Source: Catellatospora vulcania
GTDB taxonomy: Bacteria > Actinomycetota > Actinomycetes > Mycobacteriales > Micromonosporaceae
Length of the DNA stretch: 64,000 bases
NCBI RefSeq assembly: GCF_009720385.1
Contig: NZ_ML769303.1
Span: 149,979 to 213,978, forward strand
Direction of reading: 5' to 3'
The first letter of the stretch is position 1; each line of letters begins with the position of its first letter. The notes below the pieces were generated by a model that was given only the letters and a program-made list of their open reading frames with translations, was not told the DNA's origin and did not search any database. Position numbers and translations under genes: made by a program. Below are positions 21,396 to 29,717 of the stretch, one piece after another.

Positions 21396-22238
21396 ATGCG
21401 AGTGAGCGCGCTGCACACGTACCCGATCAAGGGCTGCCGCCGGGTGGATCACCAGCGGGCGACGGTCGAGCCATGGGGCCTGGCCGGCGACCGCCGTTGG
21501 ATGATCATCGATCCGGACGGCGCGGAGGTGACCCAGCGTGAGGTCGCCAGGCTCGCGCTGCTGCGCGTGCTGCCCGTCGTCGGCGGCCTCGAACTCTCCT
21601 TCCCCGACTCCGCGCCGCTGCTGGTGGAGCAGCCGGTACCGGACCCGGTGACGCACTCGACCCTGTGGAACGAGCCTTATCCGGCGACCGCGGCCGGTCC
21701 CGCGGCTGACGCGCTGCTCAGCAAGGAACTCGGCCGTGACGTGCGGCTGGTCTGGATGGACGACCCGGCGACACGACGCCCGATCGAGCCCGGGTACGCC
21801 CTGCCCACCGACCGCGTCTCCTACGCCGACGGCTACCCGCTGCTGCTGGCCAACAGCGCCTCGCTGGACCGGCTCAACGACTGGATCGCCGAGTCCGGCT
21901 CCGACGAGGGGCCGCTGCCGATGGCCCGGTTCCGGCCGAACGTCGTCGTCGACGGCCCGGCGGCGTTCGCCGAGGACGAGTGGCTCGGCCGCCGCCTGCG
22001 CATCGGCGCCGTCGTGTTCCGGGCCGCGAAGGCGTGCGGCCGCTGCGTGGTCACCACCACCGACCAGGAGACCGGCGTACGCGGCCGCGAACCGCTGCGC
22101 ACCCTGGCCCGCCACCGCAGCGTCGACCAGAAGCTGCTGTTCGGTATCAACCTGATCCCCGACACGCTCGGCGAGATCGGCGTCGGCGACGCGGTCGAGG
22201 TGCTCGGCCGGTTCGCCGACCCGGCCGGGCTCAGCTGA
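21396..22238 (+). CDS. MOSC domain protein (YcbX-like)
   Basis: Protein of 280 aa with an N-terminal MOSC_N beta barrel (YPIKGCRRVDHQRATVEPWG) and a C-terminal MOSC domain. The conserved molybdenum-ligand cysteine lies in AKACGRCVVTTTDQETG, and RFRPNVVV is typical of YcbX/mARC-type proteins, which reduce N-hydroxylated compounds. Start ATG 21396 behind a leaderless -10. The last 8 bp overlap the convergent GNAT gene. Confidence 0.88.
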   Translation: MRVSALHTYPIKGCRRVDHQRATVEPWGLAGDRRWMIIDPDGAEVTQREVARLALLRVLPVVGGLELSFPDSAPLLVEQPVPDPVTHSTLWNEPYPATAAGPAADALLSKELGRDVRLVWMDDPATRRPIEPGYALPTDRVSYADGYPLLLANSASLDRLNDWIAESGSDEGPLPMARFRPNVVVDGPAAFAEDEWLGRRLRIGAVVFRAAKACGRCVVTTTDQETGVRGREPLRTLARHRSVDQKLLFGINLIPDTLGEIGVGDAVEVLGRFADPAGLS

Positions 22239-22746
22239 GGTCCAGCCACATCCTGATCTCGTCGCGGTCGTCGCCGGGGGCCACCCGCAGCGCGCCGGGC
22301 AGTCGGCCCACCTCCCGGTAGCCGAGCGGCGTGTAGAAGCGCTCCAGGCCCATGCCGCCGCGCACGGTGATGTGCAGGCCCGCCAGGCCCATCTCCCGGC
22401 CGAGGCGCTCGCCCTCGCGCATCAGCGCCGCGCCGTCGCCCCGGCCCTGCCGGCGCGGGTGCACCATGACCCGGCCCAGCGTGCGCCAGTGCGCCGACAG
22501 CTTGAACCGCTGGTCCACCAGGATCAGCATGGCGGCGACGGCGCCGTCCTCGTCGTAGCCGACCAGCAGCCGGTCGATCCCGGCCGCGATTCCGTCGAAC
22601 GTCGCACGGGCCACGGGCTCGACGTCGTGCCGGGTCACCTGGCCGGCGAAGCCCACTGCCCCGCCCGCGTTCGTGACGTCGAGCCACATGTCGATGATCT
22701 GGTCGCGCAGCGTGTCGCTCAGCTCGGGATCCACCTCAAACCGCAT
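22231..22746 (-). CDS. GNAT-family N-acetyltransferase
   Basis: 171-aa acetyltransferase with the acetyl-CoA loop RVMVHPRRQGRGDGAALM and the terminal ERFYTPLGYREVGRLPG strand typical of the fold. Substrate unknown. ATG 22746 is preceded by TAGGAT with 7 nt between, so the transcript is probably leaderless. It converges on the MOSC gene with an 8-bp overlap. Confidence 0.87.
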   Translation of the reverse strand: MRFEVDPELSDTLRDQIIDMWLDVTNAGGAVGFAGQVTRHDVEPVARATFDGIAAGIDRLLVGYDEDGAVAAMLILVDQRFKLSAHWRTLGRVMVHPRRQGRGDGAALMREGERLGREMGLAGLHITVRGGMGLERFYTPLGYREVGRLPGALRVAPGDDRDEIRMWLDLS

Positions 22747-22753
22747 GATCCAG

Positions 22754-22759
22754 ATCCTA
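22754..22759 (-). promoter_or_regulatory. TAGGAT -10 box, leaderless GNAT gene
   Basis: On the minus strand TAGGAT ends 7 nt before ATG 22746. Confidence 0.5.
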
Positions 22760-22781
22760 CGAACCCGCGCCCGAGCAGAAG

Positions 22782-22825
22782 GAAGGGCACCTTCACAACG
22801 CTATGCGTTGTAGAAGGTGCCCTTC
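22782..22825. repeat. Palindromic element B, copy 2
   Basis: Arms GAAGGGCACCTTC-ACAACGC (22782-22801) and GCGTTGT-A-GAAGGTGCCCTTC (22805-22825) fold with a 3-nt loop. It matches the copy inside hutI through the core CGCTATGCG and the flank CTTAACC. It lies 10 bp after the carboxypeptidase stop and may act as its transcript end. Confidence 0.85.
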
Positions 22826-22835
22826 TTAACCCAGG

Positions 22836-25800
22836 TCAGTACCCGAGCAGGTGCTTCAGCGAGCGCTTGACCAGGTCGTCGCGCTGCGCCGGGGTGAGGC
22901 CCTCGGCGCCGAAGCCGGTGAAGACCGTGTCACGGGTGACCACGATCGAACCCTCCTCGAACGCCTGCTGGCTGCGCACCCAGGTGTTGCTGCCGGCCGG
23001 TGAGCCGTCCGGCGCCGCGGCGACGGTGAAGCCGCCGAAGCCGTCCTCGAACGAGGTCGTCGCGACGGGCGCGCCGTCGGCGCTGACCGTCACGTCGTCG
23101 AGGAACACGCCGAGCCCCTGCGTACCCCAGTCGGACGCGTAGGAGATCGAGATCTCCACCTGCTGGCCGGCGTACGGGGTCAGGTCGTAGGCGAGCTCCG
23201 TCCAGCCCCCGGAGGGGCCGGTCAGCGCGTGCCACGCGCCCGTCGTGCCGGTCGGCGAGCAGTCCGCCGTCTGGTAGTGCGCCAGGAACGGGTGCAGGTC
23301 GGCCCAGCCGCTCGCGCAGCTGTCACCGGTCACCTGGGTGCTGTGACCGGTGGTGTCCGGCAGCGTGGTCCAGGTGTCCGAACCGACCGGGTGCACCTCC
23401 ACGAAGAGGAAGTCCCAGTTCGGCTCGGTGTCGTAGGACGACCAGAACCGCAGCTCGCCCGAGCTCTTGCCGGACAGGTCCACGGTGCGGGTGAGCCGCT
23501 TGTAGGAGGTGTCCGCCCGGTCGCTGTAGGCGTACCAGGCGCCGGTGCGCGGGTCGAACGGCGCCGCTCCCGGGCGCAGCCAGTCCCCTGGAGCGGAACT
23601 GTTGAACTGCGGGAACTGTGCCGGTGGCAGGAAGCTCGACGTGGTCAGGAACGAGGCTGTGTGCGCCTGGTTGTCCGCCGATCCGGTCCCGTTGAGCGTG
23701 CCCGAGAAGCCGCTGAACGCGCCCGCGCCGCCGCCGACCCCGTACGGCGCGCCGTCCGGGTCGGTGCCGCCGTCGCTGACGTAGGTGTACGCGCCGAGGT
23801 AGTACTGCATGAAGTCGTTCAGCAGCGGCAGGCACGGGTACTCGCGCACCGTGCACTCCGGCTGCGCCGGCGCGTCGGGCTGGTAGAAGTACGACCCGTC
23901 GGCCGACTGCGCGAACAGCGCGTTCTGACCCGTGAGCAGCAGCTTGCCGCCCTCGTTCAGGTAGTCGCGCACGGCCAGCTCGATGTCGAGCGCGGCCTTC
24001 GCCGCGGTGCCGCCGGGCTGCCCGGTGGACCGCAGGATGATGTCGTCGCCGGTCTCCCAGACGATCGCCTTGTAGTGCGACAGCACGCCCAGGTGGTGCG
24101 GCGCCTTGCGGCCCTGGGCGTCGAAGTCGTACACGTCGCTGGAGTAGCCCGCCGCGCTCAGCGAAGCGGCGTAGTCCGCGGCGTACTTCGCCGTGGTCAC
24201 CCCCTGCGCCGGGCTGATGCCGGTGACGTCCTCCGCGGCCAGGATCAGCACCTTGCCGCCGATGTCGTCGTGCACCCGGTAGGTGAAGTGGTCACTGGTG
24301 ACCGCCCCGGCCCGTCCCGGTGTCACGGAGAACCCGCTGAACCACACCTCGACCTGGTCACCGGACTTCTGCCCGGTAACCGTGCCGCGGAACTCGGCGT
24401 AGTAGTCGTCGTTCTCGTCGCCGTAGCGCTCGCCGCCCTTCCACTCCTTCACGGAGCCGGACTTCGTCGCCCCACCGTTGATCTTCCAGTGCACCTTCAC
24501 GTTCTTCAGCGAGCGGCGGATCGTCGCGGCGACGGCCTGGGTGCGGCCGTACGACACGTCGAACGCGTCGGTCACGAAGTGCGGGGTGACGTGGCCCAGC
24601 ACGGACACCGGGTCGTCCGGCCGCGCCGCCGACTTGGCCAGCGACAGGGCGAACGGGATGTTCTTGGCGAACTCCGCCTGGATCAGCTCCTCGTCGTCCG
24701 GGAAGTTGAAGCCGCTGGCGCAGTCCTCGGCCAGCCACTCGTCGTCCGGGATCGAGTTCGACACCGTCTCGCAGGTCGTCATCTCGGGGGTGAAGCCGAG
24801 CGTGCCGTACTTGGCCTGCATGTGCGAGTCGACGTCGCCGTTGGTGGTGTACAGCTCCGCCGAGATGTCGGGGTCGTAGCCGGGCACCGCCGGGTTCGCG
24901 TCGTCGCCGGCCAGCGCCTGGTAGATGGTGTCGTCCGGCGTCGGCGTGCTGACCTGCCAGCCCGTGCCGTAGAGCAGCAGCTCCGCGGCCGAGTGGTAGT
25001 TGATGTAGTAGTCCGGGCGCACCCGCTTGAAGAACGAGTCGAGCGCCTTGCTCTCCGGCTCCGAGTTCGGGCCGCTGCCCCGGTAGGTCTCGTTGGCCGG
25101 GTCGGGTGAGGATCCCTCGTTGTCGTATCCCCACTTGAAGGCGTAGTTGCGGTTCGGGTCGACGCCGTCGCCCGGCGTGATCTGCCCGTCACCGTTGTTG
25201 TCGCGCAGGTTCTTGCGCCACAGCCGGTTGCCCTCGGTGAAGGTGAAGTCGTAGCCGTCCGGGTTGACCACCGGGAAGAAGTACAGCTCCCGCGTCTTGA
25301 TCAGGCTGGTCAGCTCGGCGTTGCTGCCGTACCCGTCGAGGTAGTGGTGCAGCAGCCGGCGCACCATCTCCGGCGTGATCCATTCACGGGCGTGCTGGGC
25401 GGCGCCGTAGACCACCGACGGCTTGGTCCCGTCGGGCAGCCAGCGTGCGCCCAGGGACAGCTTGATGCCCCGGATCGGCTTGCCCTGCACGGTGTGCCCG
25501 ATCGTCACCAGCTTGGTGATGGCCGGGTTGTCCGCCGCGATCTTCTCCAGCTCCTCGCGGATGCCGCCGGCCTCGCTGTACGACCGGTACACGGTGTTGC
25601 CGGCCAGCGCCTGCTTGCGCAGCGCGTCGGACGCCTTCTGGCCGCGGATCATCTTCACCGACAGCGGCACGCCACGGCCGGCCAGGCGCGAAGCCTCCAC
25701 TTGGGAGAGGATGACCTCGACCTTCACCTTGCCGCCCGCCAGCGGCGCGGTCCGCAGCTCCTCACTGTCGACGCCTGCCTTGCGCAGCGCGTCCAGCTGC

Positions 25801-25943
25801 TTCTGATCCAGCTCTCCCACATAAACGTCGAGCGGGTTCCTGCCCCGATCGCTGTCACCGACGGGTTTCGCGCTTGCCGGCACGACCAGCGCGATGGCGC
25901 CGATCATGCCGAGGCACACCGCCACGACTCGTAGTTTCCTCAC
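22836..25943 (-). CDS. Secreted M14 zinc carboxypeptidase, multidomain
   Basis: Secreted carboxypeptidase of 1035 aa. Signal peptide about 1-25 (ASA-KP cleavage), propeptide-like region to about 115, then an M14 domain. Zinc ligands are His184 and Glu187 (AQHAREWITPE) and the His of INYHSAAELL; the catalytic Glu lies in GFTPEMT. The C-terminal half has beta-rich segments with VQISISYASDWGTQGLGVFLDD-like repeats resembling immune-inhibitor-A/MAM-type modules. GTG 25943 has GGAGG just upstream. It stands alone under a TTGACA promoter. Confidence 0.92.
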   Translation of the reverse strand: MRKLRVVAVCLGMIGAIALVVPASAKPVGDSDRGRNPLDVYVGELDQKQLDALRKAGVDSEELRTAPLAGGKVKVEVILSQVEASRLAGRGVPLSVKMIRGQKASDALRKQALAGNTVYRSYSEAGGIREELEKIAADNPAITKLVTIGHTVQGKPIRGIKLSLGARWLPDGTKPSVVYGAAQHAREWITPEMVRRLLHHYLDGYGSNAELTSLIKTRELYFFPVVNPDGYDFTFTEGNRLWRKNLRDNNGDGQITPGDGVDPNRNYAFKWGYDNEGSSPDPANETYRGSGPNSEPESKALDSFFKRVRPDYYINYHSAAELLLYGTGWQVSTPTPDDTIYQALAGDDANPAVPGYDPDISAELYTTNGDVDSHMQAKYGTLGFTPEMTTCETVSNSIPDDEWLAEDCASGFNFPDDEELIQAEFAKNIPFALSLAKSAARPDDPVSVLGHVTPHFVTDAFDVSYGRTQAVAATIRRSLKNVKVHWKINGGATKSGSVKEWKGGERYGDENDDYYAEFRGTVTGQKSGDQVEVWFSGFSVTPGRAGAVTSDHFTYRVHDDIGGKVLILAAEDVTGISPAQGVTTAKYAADYAASLSAAGYSSDVYDFDAQGRKAPHHLGVLSHYKAIVWETGDDIILRSTGQPGGTAAKAALDIELAVRDYLNEGGKLLLTGQNALFAQSADGSYFYQPDAPAQPECTVREYPCLPLLNDFMQYYLGAYTYVSDGGTDPDGAPYGVGGGAGAFSGFSGTLNGTGSADNQAHTASFLTTSSFLPPAQFPQFNSSAPGDWLRPGAAPFDPRTGAWYAYSDRADTSYKRLTRTVDLSGKSSGELRFWSSYDTEPNWDFLFVEVHPVGSDTWTTLPDTTGHSTQVTGDSCASGWADLHPFLAHYQTADCSPTGTTGAWHALTGPSGGWTELAYDLTPYAGQQVEISISYASDWGTQGLGVFLDDVTVSADGAPVATTSFEDGFGGFTVAAAPDGSPAGSNTWVRSQQAFEEGSIVVTRDTVFTGFGAEGLTPAQRDDLVKRSLKHLLGY

Positions 25944-25977
25944 TGCCCCTCCAGGGTGTCGAAGGACTCGCGCACCG

Positions 25978-26007
25978 AGCCTTTCGGAACACCGTTAAAT
26001 ATGTCAA
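25978..26007 (-). promoter_or_regulatory. Promoter of M14 carboxypeptidase
   Basis: Minus-strand TTGACA (26007-26002) is followed after 18 bp by AAGGCT (25983-25978), a housekeeping-type promoter about 35 bp upstream of the GTG start. Confidence 0.5.
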
Positions 26008-26109
26008 TAGACACGCCGTCTTCTGCGAAGACGTGCGCGGAATGTCACCGGTGCGGAGCAGACTGGTGGGCGCGAGGCCGGGCACAGGGCAAAACGGGGG
26101 TGGGCGCGA

Positions 26110-26463
26110 ATGGTCACGGTGGACCAGGTGCGGCAGGTGGCGCTGGCACTGCCGCGGGCGTACGAGGCGCTGGTGCGGGACCGGGTCAAGTTCCGGGTCG
26201 GGCAGATCGTGTTCGCCGCGTTCTCGGCCGACGAGGCGGAGCTGGGCTTCGGCTACCCGAAGGAGGCCCGCGACGCGCTGGTGGCGGCCGAGCCGGACAA
26301 GTTCTTCCTGCCGCGTACGTCCGACCTGCGCTACCACTGGGTGCAGGCGCGCATGGCCGCGCTCGACGAGGACGAGATGCGCGAGCTGATCATCGACGCC
26401 TGGCGCATGTGCGTGCCCAAGCGCGTCGCCGCCGAACACCTGCGGACGCTCGGGCCGAGCTGA
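26110..26463 (+). CDS. MmcQ/YjbR family DNA-binding-like protein
   Basis: 117-aa protein of the MmcQ/YjbR family (cyclophilin-like fold), recognised by VDQVRQVALALPRAYE at the N-terminus, FRVGQIVFAAFS and the C-terminal IIDAWRMCVPKRVAAEH. Function unclear in the family. It is the only plus-strand gene between two minus-strand genes; it converges on the lipoprotein gene with 24 bp between stops. Confidence 0.85.
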   Translation: MVTVDQVRQVALALPRAYEALVRDRVKFRVGQIVFAAFSADEAELGFGYPKEARDALVAAEPDKFFLPRTSDLRYHWVQARMAALDEDEMRELIIDAWRMCVPKRVAAEHLRTLGPS

Positions 26464-26487
26464 CGCGGCTCCCTGCCGCGCTGCGGC

Positions 26488-27024
26488 CTAATCGCAGCCC
26501 GGGGCCTGTGCGGCGGTGCGCTCGAAGACGATCGGCGGGAGCGTCGGCTCGATGTGGCGGTCGTCCGCCGTGAACTCGGCCGTGTCCGGATCCAGCAGCC
26601 GCATCGTGCCGGGCACGTAACCGGAGTAGCGGGTGATGCCGTCCGCCCCGACCCGGGTCCTCGGCTCGGCCAGCGGGATCCGTGCCCGCCAGGTCGCCCC
26701 GGCGAACCATGTCCACTCGATGCCGCAGTGGGCGTAGAGATCGTAGGGGTAGTCGACGCCGGGCTCCGGTCGCGCGGGCAGGGTTCGCGGGTGCTGCCAG
26801 TCCACCGGCGAGACGCGTGCCGTGGTGGGCGGTCGGCCCGTCGTCGTGTTCCCGTCTGGCGGTGCGGGTGCTGTCGAGGACGCGGCCGGCGGCGCCGAGG
26901 CCGTGCCCGCGGGCGGCGTGGCGCATCCGGCCAGCGCGACCAGCACGGCCGCGGCAAGGCAGGCGCCGGCGGCGCGCGGCCGCGGGCGGGGCGGTGCGCC
27001 CGCCGGGTCGTCGAGAGTCATCAC
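26488..27024 (-). CDS. Putative lipoprotein
   Basis: 178-aa hypothetical lipoprotein. A basic N-terminus and hydrophobic stretch end in the lipobox LAGC with the lipidated Cys34. A Pro/Ala/Thr linker follows, then a compact domain with two cysteines (AHCGIEW and the C-terminal GCD) that could form a disulfide. No recognised family. GTG or ATG at 27024/27021 are alternative starts. It is divergent in orientation from nothing; the odd tRNA lies 128 bp upstream on the same strand. Confidence 0.75.
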   Translation of the reverse strand: MMTLDDPAGAPPRPRPRAAGACLAAAVLVALAGCATPPAGTASAPPAASSTAPAPPDGNTTTGRPPTTARVSPVDWQHPRTLPARPEPGVDYPYDLYAHCGIEWTWFAGATWRARIPLAEPRTRVGADGITRYSGYVPGTMRLLDPDTAEFTADDRHIEPTLPPIVFERTAAQAPGCD

Positions 27025-27152
27025 GCCTCATTCCACGTGCCTGCGTCGGGGAGGTGCTCCCTTACACAGACCGGGCCGGCGGCATCCGCGTTCCCTGCGG
27101 GCGGCGAATTCCGCGAACCGGCCGCGACAGGGTCGGCGGTGCGCGAGAAGAG

Positions 27153-27225
27153 TAGGGCCGGCGGGATTCGAACCCGCACTGGCGCGGACCTAAACCGCGT
27201 GCCTCTGCCGTTGGGCTACGGCCCC
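27153..27225 (-). tRNA. tRNA-like gene with UAG anticodon, class I fold
   Basis: Minus-strand cloverleaf: acceptor GGGGCCG / CGGCCCT (7 bp with a G1-U72 wobble), D-arm GCCC...AGGC (3 bp), anticodon stem CGCGG / CCGCG with loop TTTAGGT, variable loop CCAGT, T-arm GCGGG TTCGAAT CCCGC, discriminator A73. The anticodon is UAG, which reads leucine codon CUA. A normal tRNA-Leu has a long variable arm; this has a short class I loop. CCA is not encoded, unlike the other two tRNAs here. Confidence 0.8.
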
Positions 27226-27301
27226 AGGGGCATCAGCTGCCCGCCGTATTCTCGCGCATCCCCGTCCACGACCGTGATGCAGGCCCCGCCTTCCGGTGAC
27301 C

Positions 27302-27778
27302 TCAGTCGATCTTGAGATCCCGGCGGAGCTTGGCGACGTGTCCGGTGGCCTTGACGTTGTAGAAGGCGTGCTCGATGTGGCCCTTCTCGTCGATGACGAA
27401 GGTGGACCGGATGACGCCCTGCACGACCTTGCCGTAGTTCTTCTTCTCGCCGTACGCGCCGTAGCTGACGAGCACGGCTTTGTCCTGGTCGCTGACGAGC
27501 GGGAAGGTGATCGCGTCGCGCTCGACGAACTTGGCCAGCTTCGCGGGCGCGTCGGGGGAGATGCCGACCACGGCGTACCCCTTGGCGGTGAGCGAGGCGA
27601 GCGAGTCGCGGAAGTCGCAGGCCTGGGTGGTGCAGCCGGGGGTCATCGCGGCCGGGTACGCATACAGGACGACCTTCTTGCCGCGCAGGTCGGACAGGCT
27701 GAGCGTGCTGCCGTCGGCGGTCGGCAGGTTGAAGTCGGGGGCGGCGTCGCCGGGTGCGAGTCGTACGTTCTCCGTCAC
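27302..27778 (-). CDS. bcp: Peroxiredoxin, Bcp/PrxQ type
   Basis: Thiol peroxidase of 158 aa. The peroxidatic Cys49 and resolving Cys54 are in YPAAMTPGCTTQACDFRD, with the N-terminal GDAAPDFNLPTADG and later VIRSTFVID. GTG 27778 is chosen because a TAGGGT box ends 7 nt upstream; an in-frame start at 27787 lies inside that box. It is divergent from the cbiM operon. Confidence 0.92.
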   Translation of the reverse strand: MTENVRLAPGDAAPDFNLPTADGSTLSLSDLRGKKVVLYAYPAAMTPGCTTQACDFRDSLASLTAKGYAVVGISPDAPAKLAKFVERDAITFPLVSDQDKAVLVSYGAYGEKKNYGKVVQGVIRSTFVIDEKGHIEHAFYNVKATGHVAKLRRDLKID

Positions 27779-27785
27779 ACCGGCC

Positions 27786-27791
27786 ACCCTA
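27786..27791 (-). promoter_or_regulatory. TAGGGT -10 box, leaderless bcp
   Basis: Minus-strand TAGGGT ends 7 nt before GTG 27778. Confidence 0.5.
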
Positions 27792-27838
27792 TCCGTGCCG
27801 GCGGACGCCGCAGGTGAGGGCGGGACCGACGCAGCTTA

Positions 27839-27867
27839 TTGCAAGTACTTTGCAACAACCTTAGGCT
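27839..27867 (+). promoter_or_regulatory. Nur-box overlapping the cbiM promoter
   Basis: TTGCAA-GTACT-TTGCAA (27839-27855) is an exact match to the published Streptomyces Nur consensus tTGCaa-N5-ttGCAA. The first half-site sits where a -35 would be: 17 bp before TAGGCT (27862-27867), which ends 6 nt before GTG 27874. A nickel-bound Nur dimer here would block the promoter. Confidence 0.75.
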
Positions 27868-27873
27868 GGCGGA

Positions 27874-28944
27874 GTGAATATCGCGATGCACATCTCCAAC
27901 GGCATCATCGGCGGCCCGGTCTCCCTGGCCTACGGTGTGGTGGCCGTCGGGCTGCTGGTCCTGTGCCTGGGCCGGGCGCGTCAGGACCTCAACGACCGGC
28001 TGGCGCCCATGGCCGGCCTGGTGGCCGCGTTCATCTTCGCGGTGCAGATGCTCAACTTCCCGGTGCTGCCCGGCATCAGCGGGCACCTGCTCGGCGGCGC
28101 GCTGGCCGCGGCGCTGGTCGGCCCGTGGGTCGGCGCGCTGTGCGTCTCGGTGGTGCTGATCGTGCAGGCGCTGGTCTTCGCCGACGGCGGCATCAGCGCG
28201 CTGGGCCTCAACATCTCCAACATGGCGCTGCTCGGCACCGCCGTCGGCTACCTGGTGCTGATCGCCCTCATGAAGCTGCTGCCGCGTACCGCCGCGGGTG
28301 TCGGCCTGGCCGTCTTCGCCGCCTCGATCGTCTCCGTGGTGCTCGCCTCGCAGGGCTTCGTGCTGCAGTTCGTGCTCGGCGGCGAGGTGCCGCTGACCAT
28401 CGGCTACGGACAGATCTCGGCGACCATGGCCGGGGTGCACGCGCTGATCGGCATCGGTGAGGGCCTCATCGCGGCGGTCACCGTCACCACCGTGGCGAAG
28501 GTCCGCCCCGACCTGGTGTACGCGCTGCGCGGGGCGCGGCTGGACCTCCCCGCGACCGGCGGCCTGCCCACCAGGGTCTTCGTGCTCGGCGGCCTGGCCG
28601 TCGCCGCGGCGCTTGCCGGCGGCGTCAGCTACCTGGCCTCCGGCTCCCCGGACGGCCTGGACGCGACCACCCTCGCCGGCTGCACCGTCGACGCCGACGG
28701 GGTGATCACCGGCGGCAGCTGCATCGCGCAGCGCGCCGCCGACCACGAACTCGGCGGCTCATTCCTGGCCGACTACGGCATCAAAGGCGTGGACAATGCG
28801 ACCGGCCTGGCCGGGCTCATCGGCGTGGCGCTGACGTTCGCGGTCGGCCTGGCGATCTTCTGGTCGGTGCGCCGCCGCCGGCACGCGGCAGCCGAGGCCG
28901 CCGCGATCGAGCCGACCCCTGCCCCCGTGCCCGCGGAGAAGTAG
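27874..28944 (+). CDS. cbiM: ECF transporter S component CbiM/NikM fused to PDGLE domain
   Basis: Substrate-binding membrane subunit of an energy-coupling-factor nickel/cobalt importer, 356 aa. The N-terminal MHISNGIIGGPVSLAY block and the ISGHLLGGALAAALVGP and MAGVHALIGIGEGLI segments are CbiM. The C-terminal part (about 228-345), with LASGSPDGLD, is a fused CbiN-like PDGLE module. GTG 27874 is the leaderless start; ATG 27886 would expose the Met-His metal-binding N-terminus known for this family, so the true start is open. The Nur-box suggests nickel. Confidence 0.9.
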   Translation: MNIAMHISNGIIGGPVSLAYGVVAVGLLVLCLGRARQDLNDRLAPMAGLVAAFIFAVQMLNFPVLPGISGHLLGGALAAALVGPWVGALCVSVVLIVQALVFADGGISALGLNISNMALLGTAVGYLVLIALMKLLPRTAAGVGLAVFAASIVSVVLASQGFVLQFVLGGEVPLTIGYGQISATMAGVHALIGIGEGLIAAVTVTTVAKVRPDLVYALRGARLDLPATGGLPTRVFVLGGLAVAAALAGGVSYLASGSPDGLDATTLAGCTVDADGVITGGSCIAQRAADHELGGSFLADYGIKGVDNATGLAGLIGVALTFAVGLAIFWSVRRRRHAAAEAAAIEPTPAPVPAEK

Positions 28945-28946
28945 CC

Positions 28947-29717
28947 ATGGGCGCCGGGCACACCCATCCGATGTACGTGCACGGGCACTCGCCCGTGCAC
29001 CACCTCGCACCCGAGGTCAAGATCGCCGCGTCGGTGCTGTTCACCATCGTGGTGGTGGCGACGCCACGCGAGCTGCTGCCCGCCTTCGGGGCGTACGCCC
29101 TGATCGTCGCCGGACTCGCGGTGCTGGCCCGGGTGCCCGCCGGGTGGCTGGCCCGGCGCAGCCTCATCGAGCTGCCCTTCGTGGCCACCGCGGTGCTGCT
29201 GCCCTTCTTCGCGGCGGGCCCCCGCACCGACGTGCTCGGCATGTCCGTCGCCGTGGAAGGCCTGTGGGCCGGCTGGAACATCCTGGTCAAGGGCACGCTC
29301 GGGGTGCTCATCGCGCTGCTGATGGCCGGCACCACCCCGGCCCGCGACGTGCTCGTCGGCCTGGACCGGCTGCGCACCCCGCAGGCGATCACCCAGATCG
29401 CCCTGTTCATGCTGCGCTACCTGGACGTGCTCGCCGACGAGGCGCGGCGTATGCGCATCGCCCGGCTGTCCCGGCTGGACGACCCCCGGTTCCTGTGGCA
29501 GGTGCGCGGCTTCGCGGCCGGGCTCGGCACCCTGTTCCTGCGCGCGTTCGAACGCGGCGAGCGGGTCTTCCTGGCCATGCGCTCGCGCGGCTACACCGGG
29601 CGGCTGCCCGCAGCCCTGCACGAGGGCAGCACGGCCACCGCCCGGCAGTGGGCGGTCGGGGCCGCGGTGCCCGCGCTCGCCGTCCTGGTCCTGCTCACGG
29701 ATAGGTTCCTGGTATGA
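28947..29717 (+). CDS. cbiQ: ECF transporter T component CbiQ
   Basis: Transmembrane energy-coupling subunit, 256 aa, several hydrophobic segments. The family Ala-Arg-Gly-type coupling motif appears as AFERGERVFLAMRSRGYTGR. The first 25 residues are unusually histidine-rich (GAGHTHPMYVHGHSPVHH), probably a metal-binding tail. ATG 28947 begins 2 bp after the cbiM stop and the gene overlaps cbiO by 4 bp, so the three are one transcript. Confidence 0.9.
   Translation: MGAGHTHPMYVHGHSPVHHLAPEVKIAASVLFTIVVVATPRELLPAFGAYALIVAGLAVLARVPAGWLARRSLIELPFVATAVLLPFFAAGPRTDVLGMSVAVEGLWAGWNILVKGTLGVLIALLMAGTTPARDVLVGLDRLRTPQAITQIALFMLRYLDVLADEARRMRIARLSRLDDPRFLWQVRGFAAGLGTLFLRAFERGERVFLAMRSRGYTGRLPAALHEGSTATARQWAVGAAVPALAVLVLLTDRFLV

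Noticed and set aside
27839-27873. Cobalamin riboswitch upstream of cbiM
   Set aside because: Only 86 bp separates bcp and cbiM starts and the transcript appears leaderless; no B12-box seen.
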